20,026 nucleotides of DNA from NCBI GenBank assembly GCA_946886475.1, contig CAMPIQ010000065.1, forward strand, positions 1 to 20,026, in the 5' to 3' direction. Below, in pieces: positions 1 to 5,402 of this stretch. Within the stretch, counting starts at the first letter, position 1. Each line of letters opens with the position of its first letter. The notes under the pieces were generated by a model. The model searched no databases. It worked only from the letters and a program-made list of their open reading frames with translations, and was not told where the DNA came from. The stretch is from an uncultured Chitinophagales bacterium (GTDB lineage: Bacteria; Bacteroidota; Bacteroidia; Chitinophagales; Chitinophagaceae). The position numbers were made by a program, and so were the translations under genes.

Positions 1-2
1 AA

Positions 3-950
3 GAAATTCCAAATGCTTTTTTAATGAACCAGTATGATAATCTTGCCAACAGGCTGGCGCATTATGAAACTACAGGGCCGGAAATATGGAAGCAAACAGA
101 AGGAAAGATCACCCACCTTGTAGTAACGGCCGGAACGGGTGGCACAGTTACCGGTACAGCACAATTCCTGAAAGAGATGAATCCGGATATACAGATCTGG
201 GCCATTGATGTATATGGCTCCCTGCTTACCAAATATTTTAATACCGGACAAATTGATATGAATGAAGTGCATCCTTATATCTCTGAAGGTTTTGGTGAAG
301 ATTTTGTTCCGAAGAATTACGACATGAGTGTCATTGATCATTTTGAACAGGTAACAGATAAGGACGGTGCCGTCATGACCCGTAAACTCGCCAGGGAAGA
401 AGCGTTATTTTGCGGATACAGTGCCGGCAGCTGTATTACAGGCTTAATGCAACTCAAAGACAAATTGAAAAAAGGAGATGTGGTGGTTGCCATACTTCAT
501 GATCATGGCAGCCGGTATGTGGCCAAAGTGTATAACGACCAGTGGATGGCTGAACGCGGTTTCTTTGATGTAAAATCCTTCAAGGATGTATTGAATACAA
601 GGGGAAAGAAAAGACTGATAACCGTTGAACCCACCCAGTCGGTTGCAGAAGCTGTTGAATTGATGAAGAAATTCGATATAGAGCATATTCCGGTGGTAGA
701 CAATGAAGGCAATATGATAGGTTCCATCAGTGAAAACGGACTCTTTCAAAAAGTGTTTAGTAATCCGGAGATCAAAACGGAAAAAGTAAGCAACGTAATG
801 GAAAAGGCGTTTCCGGTGGTGGCACTTGATACTGCAGTTGAAAAGATCGGAACACTGATCAATAAAGAAAATGGAGCAGTGATGGCTAAAGATGAAAGTG
901 GAAACTATCACATCGTAACCAAATATGACGTGATACAGGCCCTTGCATAG
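3..950 (+). CDS. Cystathionine beta-synthase / cysteine synthase family enzyme with C-terminal CBS pair (5' partial)
   Basis: PLP-dependent beta-replacement enzyme of sulfur amino-acid metabolism (serine or O-acetylserine plus a thiol), cytosolic. The reading frame is open to the left edge, so the start and the Schiff-base lysine are outside. The first visible residues (EIPNAF, then NQYDN and HYETTGPEIW) are a conserved core stretch of the family. GTGGTVTG is the glycine-rich loop that holds the PLP phosphate, and EEALFCGYSAGS belongs to the active-site half of the fold. The last ~120 residues form two CBS repeats (from about TVEPTQSVAEAVELM, and from KVSNVMEKAFPVV to the end), which in cystathionine beta-synthases form a regulatory module. 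The CBS pair favours cystathionine beta-synthase over plain CysK. A terminator lies 64 bases after the stop. Family is confident; exact substrate is not. Confidence 0.9.
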   Translation, partial: EIPNAFLMNQYDNLANRLAHYETTGPEIWKQTEGKITHLVVTAGTGGTVTGTAQFLKEMNPDIQIWAIDVYGSLLTKYFNTGQIDMNEVHPYISEGFGEDFVPKNYDMSVIDHFEQVTDKDGAVMTRKLAREEALFCGYSAGSCITGLMQLKDKLKKGDVVVAILHDHGSRYVAKVYNDQWMAERGFFDVKSFKDVLNTRGKKRLITVEPTQSVAEAVELMKKFDIEHIPVVDNEGNMIGSISENGLFQKVFSNPEIKTEKVSNVMEKAFPVVALDTAVEKIGTLINKENGAVMAKDESGNYHIVTKYDVIQALA

Positions 951-1013
951 ATGAGTAATTTATCTCATTCATTAAGATGAATTTTTTCAAAACTGCCTGT
1001 TCATAAAATCGAT

Positions 1014-1036
1014 AAAGCATCTACGGATGCTTTTTT
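1014..1036 (+). terminator. Rho-independent terminator after the CBS-domain enzyme
   Basis: Perfect 8-bp stem (1014-1021 with 1026-1033) closed by the tetraloop TACG between C and G. As RNA this is a C(UACG)G loop of the very stable UNCG type. The stem runs into six T's (1031-1036). It lies 64 bases downstream of the stop codon at 950 in the right orientation. Confidence 0.8.
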
Positions 1037-1616
1037 CGTATTTGTACTTATTACAATTGTGTCTTCTTTGAACTGTCTTCCAATTTACCAGTAAAGAGTT
1101 ATTCATTATAAAATGTATTACTACGAATCATACCTGAAATATTCCGAATATCTGCTTCAGTATTTTTTCTTCATTTGGCTACGTTAATTTACGAGGAGTT
1201 TGGAGGTCAGTTTACGGTTTTTGCAGTATTTACCATAAAGCGAAAATTGGGCAAAACTGCAATTGTACAGATTGTCGGCTGACTGTAGTTTTGTATCAGA
1301 AGTTGATTGATATAAACAATCCAGATCCTTAAGTCGCTGAAGCATGGCCAGGCGATGAAAAACCAGAAATCCAAAATCCAGATCCAAAACCGTCCAGTAA
1401 GAAACTAATCCAAATCCTGAAAAACCAACGGTTAGAATCCAATATCAATCAACTTCTCCTCTTTAGGAAAGAGTGTCTGTGAAAAACCCAAACATCCTGA
1501 TCCAACGAAAACCAAAGTAAATCCGTTCCTGAGAAACCCGTTTTTGATCCAATCCTATAGTGAGACCGTCCAGTCCTCTAAAAAACCTACCGTTCGAAAA
1601 AGAAGACTGATAACCT
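1037..1616. other. Non-coding stretch between terminator and structured element
   Basis: No convincing gene on either strand. Minus-strand open frames at 1184-1387 and 1463-1645 have no recognisable family, no promoter or start context, and coincide with repetitive sequence. Bases 1037-1310 show nothing I can name. From about 1318 the sequence becomes an ATCC-rich tract, listed separately. Confidence 0.5.
1318..1574. repeat. Degenerate ATCC (GGAT) repeat tract with duplicated 10-11 bp words
   Basis: The tetramer ATCC occurs 13 times between 1319 and 1555, where about one would be expected by chance. Many copies come in pairs 5-7 bases apart (1319/1325, 1376/1382, 1408/1414, 1494/1500, 1547/1552). 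The 11-mer AATCCAGATCC is exact at 1318-1328 and 1375-1385. ACCGTCCAGT is exact at 1389-1398 and 1565-1574, with loosely similar flanks. The plus strand is A/C rich and the minus strand G/T rich (GGATTTGGATT-like). It looks like a decayed tandem or dispersed repeat; function unknown. Confidence 0.6.
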
Positions 1617-1699
1617 ATCACCTTCTTCCAAACCGATGAAAACATGGAAGGAATCCTCTATCCTCCTGCTGCCCTGAGGGAAAGCAGGAGGAAGGTGAT
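1617..1699 (+). promoter_or_regulatory. Structured inverted-repeat element burying an AGGAGG and an ATG
   Basis: Three nested or adjacent perfect complementarities can be read by eye. The outer stem is 1617-1625 with 1691-1699 (9 bp). Inside it, 1625-1630 can pair with 1645-1650 (6 bp), and 1662-1670 pairs with 1683-1691 (9 bp) with an inner CCC/GGG extension. They share single bases at the junctions, giving a possible three-way junction. The 3' half of the strong hairpin contains AGGAGG (1686-1691), and the outer stem covers most of an ATG at 1698. It could be a small structured RNA, a translation switch, or a plain DNA palindrome cluster. Confidence 0.4.
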
Positions 1700-1781
1700 G
1701 GTTTTAAAGTTCATGACCATTGATCTACGTACTGCTCCTGACAGCACCTTCAGTCAGAATTTAAAAATCACCTCTTGCTGA
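1698..1781 (+). CDS. Possible 27-aa leader-type ORF behind a sequestered Shine-Dalgarno
   Basis: ATG at 1698 is preceded by a perfect AGGAGG with 6-base spacing, which is rare in this window, where the main genes lack SD sequences. The peptide begins MVLKFMTIDLR and ends KITSC before a TGA. It has no similarity I recognise. The SD and the ATG are both inside the inverted-repeat structure at 1617-1699, so translation, if real, would depend on that structure opening. The next gene starts 167 bases downstream, so this could be a leader peptide or a chance frame; only the SD argues for it. Confidence 0.2.
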   Translation: MVLKFMTIDLRTAPDSTFSQNLKITSC

Positions 1782-1948
1782 ACTACTCCTGCCACTTTAC
1801 TTAAGCATTATGCGCTGTTTTATCTTCTTTATGAATCAGAAAAAAGGACCTGTTTTTGGTTTGATCCAAAAAACGGTTTGAAATTTTTATGAACACCGGT
1901 GATGATCTATCATAAAACATCCATCCACAGTTTTCCTTACTTTGCAAC

Positions 1949-2758
1949 ATGCACTCATTTGCGGACCAGCTGGGAAGAACAATTGAACTGAGGGGCACCC
2001 CCAAAAGAATTATTTCACTGGTACCTTCTCAAACTGAACTACTATCTGATCTGGGACTGGAAGATGAAGTCATAGGCATCACAAAATTTTGTGTTCATCC
2101 TGCGGAATGGTTCCGGAGCAAAACCAAAATTGGGGGAACAAAACAAATTCATATTGAAAAGATCAGGGAGCTGAAACCTGATCTGGTAATTGCTAATAAG
2201 GAAGAAAATGTACAGGAACAGATAGAGCTGATTGCCCGTGAGTTTCCTGTTTGGGTAAGTGATGTTAATACAGTGGATGATGCCTTTAGACTAATTGACA
2301 GCATAGGAATGATGACAGGCAGGAAAACAGAATCTGACAAAATAATTGCTTCCATCCGCAACAATTTCCACAACCTGCACAATAACCATCCCGGAATCAA
2401 AACCTGTTACCTTATCTGGAAGGATCCCTATATGACGGTTGGAGGTGATACCTTTATCAATCACATGTTGATCCATGCCGGTTTTGAAAATATTTTTGCA
2501 GATAAAAAAAGATATCCTGAGATAAGTTTAGATCAATTACTACAGAGTCATTGCCGGTTGCTCCTGCTTTCAACCGAACCCTATCCTTTTAAAGAAAAGC
2601 ATATTGAAGAGCTCCGCAGGTTTTTACCCGGAATAAAAATCTTACTGGCAGATGGGGAGATGTTTAGCTGGTATGGAAGCAGGTTGATAAAAGCTCCTGC
2701 CTATTTTGAGCAACTGCAAAATCAAATTTTATCTTTAACAGATGCAGGAGACAGATAA
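1949..2758 (+). CDS. BtuF/TroA-like substrate-binding domain protein, cytosolic
   Basis: A 269-aa protein of the helical-backbone metal/cofactor receptor family (BtuF/FepB/TroA-like). Seen: an N-terminal RTIELRGTPKRIISLVPSQTE segment, GLEDEVIGITKFCVHP, the typical IGGTKQIHIEKIRELKPDLVIANKEEN, and VGGDTFINHMLIHAGFENIF in the second lobe. These match binding proteins for cobalamin or iron chelates. Unlike the ABC-transporter members it has no signal peptide or lipobox, so it should stay in the cytosol. It overlaps the following kinase-fold gene by 17 bases, which suggests co-translation. A TTACTTTG sequence ends only 4 bases before the ATG; it resembles the Bacteroidetes -7 box but has no good -33 partner. 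I saw no B12 riboswitch upstream. Ligand unknown. Confidence 0.75.
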   Translation: MHSFADQLGRTIELRGTPKRIISLVPSQTELLSDLGLEDEVIGITKFCVHPAEWFRSKTKIGGTKQIHIEKIRELKPDLVIANKEENVQEQIELIAREFPVWVSDVNTVDDAFRLIDSIGMMTGRKTESDKIIASIRNNFHNLHNNHPGIKTCYLIWKDPYMTVGGDTFINHMLIHAGFENIFADKKRYPEISLDQLLQSHCRLLLLSTEPYPFKEKHIEELRRFLPGIKILLADGEMFSWYGSRLIKAPAYFEQLQNQILSLTDAGDR

Positions 2759-3815
2759 ACCTTCAAAAAAGAAACCCTTTTTCCCGGTAAAAAAAGAACT
2801 GCGTACTTACCTGAAAACACACGGCAGGGAGATCAATCTTCCCGTTTCATATACCGATCTTTTAAATATTACTTATTCTGTTCCTTTAAAGGATAAGGCA
2901 GGCAAGGATACCTTGTGGGAAAAAGCCTTGTATGACATGAAGGATTGGGAGTTTTTAAAAGAAGGCCTGATAAAATTGTATGCTATCATTAAAACCGAAG
3001 GTGATTATACTTTTACCAAACATCTTGATGTGGCAAGGATCGATTACTGCACTTTTGGAAACAGTAATCCTTTCCGAATCAGGATTGTTAACAGGTATAA
3101 TGATAATTATGACCATTATTATATCAAGAAAGAGGATGCATCAAGGGTTTATGGTCTGGAACTTGAGCATTTGTTGTCGCCCAACCGCATCAGTTTCCTA
3201 ACGGGAAAAGATACCCTGATAGAGGAACATATACCCGGATTGCCCGGAGATGTGTTTATAAAAGATTATCTCGATAAACCTGAAACAAATAAAATAAGGC
3301 TGGCCAAGGAATTTGTAAAATTCAATGAACGGTGTTTCATCAGATTGTTAGGAGATATGCGCAGTTATAATTTCGTGGTAAACATTACACCTGATATCGA
3401 AGATTACCAGTACCGGATCCGTGCTATCGATTTTGACCAGCAATCATTTGAAGGCAGGAAAAATCTTTACCTGCCACAGTTCTTTAAGGAAAATCTTCCT
3501 TTTGTAGACCTTACAATGAAATACCTGAACAAGGATTCTATTGAACAATACCAGGCTGAAGAAAGAACCCTGATCGCTTATCGCATGGCCGCCTCGCGAT
3601 ACAGGATTATGGACCTGCTAAATATTATGATCCTGGATACGATCTCAACTGAGGAGAAAAAAAATCAGCTTAAGCATGAAATGGCCGATTATTTTCAGCA
3701 TAAGGCCTTTACCCGGTGCAAAAGCATGGGAGAGCTGGTAAAGCAGGTACTCAGGTATACCCTCAAACCTCATCTGTCGCGTATACAACGGAATCTGGGA
3801 AAAATAATCGATTGA
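2742..3815 (+). CDS. Uncharacterised protein with a probable kinase-like fold
   Basis: No named family recognised. The 357 residues show a kinase/aminoglycoside-phosphotransferase pattern. A basic start (KPSKKKPFF) is followed by a possible beta3 lysine in YYIKKED and a glutamate helix in LELEHLL. IEEHIPGLPG looks like the hinge segment of APH-type enzymes. LLGDMRSYNFVV gives a catalytic-loop-like Asp205 and Asn210 (spacing +5, as in HxDxxxxN), and AIDFDQQ gives an Asp230 like the metal-binding DFG/DFD. The C-terminal ~110 residues are helical and basic (TRCKSMGELVKQV). The start is the only sensible ATG and lies inside the preceding BtuF-like gene (17-base overlap), implying coupled expression. 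Residue matches are read directly; the kinase fold is inferred, and the substrate is unknown. Confidence 0.6.
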   Translation: MQETDKPSKKKPFFPVKKELRTYLKTHGREINLPVSYTDLLNITYSVPLKDKAGKDTLWEKALYDMKDWEFLKEGLIKLYAIIKTEGDYTFTKHLDVARIDYCTFGNSNPFRIRIVNRYNDNYDHYYIKKEDASRVYGLELEHLLSPNRISFLTGKDTLIEEHIPGLPGDVFIKDYLDKPETNKIRLAKEFVKFNERCFIRLLGDMRSYNFVVNITPDIEDYQYRIRAIDFDQQSFEGRKNLYLPQFFKENLPFVDLTMKYLNKDSIEQYQAEERTLIAYRMAASRYRIMDLLNIMILDTISTEEKKNQLKHEMADYFQHKAFTRCKSMGELVKQVLRYTLKPHLSRIQRNLGKIID

Positions 3816-3865
3816 ATAGTGATGACTGATCCAGTAAAATTGTCAATGGGCTTTCCTCCTGCCCC

Positions 3866-3895
3866 TTGCCTATTGCTTATTGCCAATTATCTTTG
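3866..3895 (+). promoter_or_regulatory. Bacteroidetes-type promoter for class I aldolase
   Basis: TTG at 3866-3868, 19 bases, then TATCTTTG at 3888-3895, a perfect TAnnTTTG -7 box. Transcription would begin near 3900, leaving a leader of about 15 bases before the ATG at 3917. This also rules out the upstream in-frame ATG at 3866, which sits in the promoter itself. Confidence 0.7.
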
Positions 3896-3916
3896 CCCCA
3901 CTTCAAAATATTAAAT

Positions 3917-4972
3917 ATGGCTAATAAAATTGTTGAACTTTTGGGCGACCAGGCCGATTATCTTTTAAACCATACCTGCAAAACCATTGAAAAATCAAGC
4001 TTACACCTTCCATCTCCTCATCATGTAGATGAATCGTGGATCAATAGTAACAGAAATAACCAGACCTTACGCAGCCTTCAGGCTTTACTCGATAAAGGCC
4101 GTTTGGCAGGAACGGGATATTGCAGCATCTTCCCTGTTGACCAGGGAATTGAACATAGCGCAGGTGCATCATTTGCACCCAACCCCATTTATTTTGATCC
4201 TGAGAATATCATCAAACTTGCCATTGAAGGTGGTTGTAATGCAGTAGCCTCTACTTATGGCGTTCTTGGTATCATGAGCCGTAAGTATGCACATAAAATT
4301 CCTTTTGTTGTAAAGATCAACCACAATGAGTTTTTAAGTATGCCTAACCGTTTTGATCAGACCATGTTTGGATCTATCAAAAGTGCATGGAATATGGGAG
4401 CTGTGGCTGTTGGTGCTACTATCTATTGGGGCAGCGCTGAAAGTGCAAGGCAGTTAAAGGAAGTTGCAGAAGCATTTGAATATGCACATGAACTTGGAAT
4501 GACAACCATTCTATGGTGTTACCTCAGAAATCCCGGATTTAAGGTAGAGGGTGTGGATTATCATACATCTGCTGACATGTCGAGCCAGGCCAATCACCTT
4601 GGCGTTACATTGCAGGCCGATATCATCAAACAAAAATTGCCTACGAACAATGGTGGTTACAATGCTACCAAACACGGTAAAACACATAAGCTGGTTTACG
4701 AAAAGCTCACATCCGATCATCCAATCGATCTCACCAGGTACCAGGTTCTGAATTGTTATAACGGCCGTGTGGGTTTGATCAATAGCGGTGGTGAAAGCAA
4801 GGGAGAGAGTGATCTGGTTGAAGCAGTAACCACTGCTGTTATCAACAAGCGTGCTGGTGGTATGGGACTGATCCTGGGAAGAAAGGCTTTCCAGCGTCCA
4901 TTTGCTGATGGAGTTAAAATGCTCCAGGCCATTCAGGATGTTTATCTGGATAAGTCGATCACTATTGCTTAA
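3917..4972 (+). CDS. fbaB: Class I fructose-bisphosphate aldolase (FbaB/DhnA type)
   Basis: Cleaves fructose-1,6-bisphosphate to dihydroxyacetone phosphate and glyceraldehyde-3-phosphate (and the reverse) through a lysine Schiff base; cytosolic glycolysis/gluconeogenesis. The 351-aa product follows E. coli FbaB almost throughout, which has about the same length. [57 protein letters not shown] and the C-terminal [17 protein letters not shown] are all conserved. Lys238 in ADIIKQK is the Schiff-base position. The frame is open from 3866, but [11 protein letters not shown] at 3917 matches the family N-terminus and follows the promoter at 3866-3895 correctly. Single-gene unit: its own promoter and a strong terminator 44 bases after the stop. 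The preceding kinase-fold gene ends about 100 bases upstream. Confidence 0.96.
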   Translation: MANKIVELLGDQADYLLNHTCKTIEKSSLHLPSPHHVDESWINSNRNNQTLRSLQALLDKGRLAGTGYCSIFPVDQGIEHSAGASFAPNPIYFDPENIIKLAIEGGCNAVASTYGVLGIMSRKYAHKIPFVVKINHNEFLSMPNRFDQTMFGSIKSAWNMGAVAVGATIYWGSAESARQLKEVAEAFEYAHELGMTTILWCYLRNPGFKVEGVDYHTSADMSSQANHLGVTLQADIIKQKLPTNNGGYNATKHGKTHKLVYEKLTSDHPIDLTRYQVLNCYNGRVGLINSGGESKGESDLVEAVTTAVINKRAGGMGLILGRKAFQRPFADGVKMLQAIQDVYLDKSITIA

Positions 4973-5015
4973 AAAGAATGGTGATAGCCTGTTCATTACT
5001 TTACTGATTTACAAT

Positions 5016-5048
5016 AAAAAAAATCCGGAACGCTACCGGATTTTTTTT
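5016..5048. terminator. Strong symmetric (bidirectional) terminator
   Basis: Perfect 13-bp inverted repeat (5016-5028 with 5036-5048), loop of 7. It has a GC core CCGG and an A8/T8 arm, so it ends in eight T's on either strand. It serves fbaB on the plus strand and could also stop minus-strand transcription coming from the GH92 operon. Confidence 0.9.
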
Positions 5049-5402
5049 ATGCATTCAGTCTATAAATATTTACAGAAGCAGCGTCTTAAATTAAAAAGTC
5101 CCGCCACTGCGAGACTCTATTTTCATAGTATCGTATAAACGATTAATTAATTTTTCTTTTGAGGTAATCTGGTATTTCGTTGCTTGGGAACCAAAGCATA
5201 GGCTGGCCTGGGGTTTTTCATACCTAGCAAAAGCGATAATAATTTTTTAAACATGCTTTTTAATATTTTTAAAGATTTGAATTAATTACTACTAAAACCT
5301 TCCGGTAAATGATAACGTAATGTACAACCAATTATTTAAATTTAATGTTATCACATCATTCAAATTCAGGTTTTAACAACCAGCCTGATGAAAATTATGG
5401 TT
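5049..5402. other. AT-rich intergenic stretch between convergent units
   Basis: Lies between the fbaB terminator and the 3' end of the GH92 gene. No long ORF. It contains one small minus-strand ORF (5147-5254, listed separately) and a weak 7-bp inverted repeat (5310-5316 with 5347-5353). No terminator is visible immediately after the GH92 stop, so the minus-strand transcript may run to the terminator at 5016-5048. Confidence 0.5.
5147..5254 (-). CDS. Candidate 35-aa strongly basic small protein
   Basis: Minus-strand ORF beginning MFKKLLSLLLGMKN and ending LPQKKN. It has no acidic residues. The N-terminal dozen residues are amphipathic or hydrophobic, and the rest is rich in Lys, Arg, Pro and Gln. 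An A-rich stretch precedes the ATG, as is common for Bacteroidetes genes, but no promoter is clear. An ORF of this length is easily found by chance; only the biased composition makes it noteworthy. It would be transcribed downstream of GH92 or on its own. Confidence 0.25.
   Translation of the reverse strand: MFKKLLSLLLGMKNPRPAYALVPKQRNTRLPQKKN

Noticed and set aside
1184..1645. Minus-strand ORFs at 1184-1387 and 1463-1645 as a broken gene
   Set aside because: They lie in different frames within the ATCC-rich repeat tract and show no recognisable domain; their Phe/Gly-rich content follows from the repeat.
1853..1872. TTTTTGG/CCAAAAA hairpin upstream of the BtuF-like gene as a terminator or riboswitch part
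   Set aside because: Seven mostly A-T pairs, no T-run after it, and no cobalamin riboswitch box was recognised nearby.
3866..3916. In-frame N-terminal extension of the aldolase from ATG 3866
   Set aside because: The 17 extra residues have no family counterpart, and the region contains the TTG-N19-TATCTTTG promoter. The FbaB N-terminus begins at 3917.
4511..4996. 161-codon minus-strand ORF opposite the aldolase
   Set aside because: Antisense shadow of fbaB; the plus-strand protein is conserved end to end.
5049..5138. Plus-strand 29-codon frame starting right after the aldolase terminator
   Set aside because: It starts immediately after the terminator T-run, has no promoter or SD, and is only a tail of a longer out-of-frame shadow.
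5310..5353. TGATAAC/GTTATCA inverted repeat as a terminator for GH92
   Set aside because: Only 7 AT-rich base pairs with a 30-base loop and no T-run on the minus strand.
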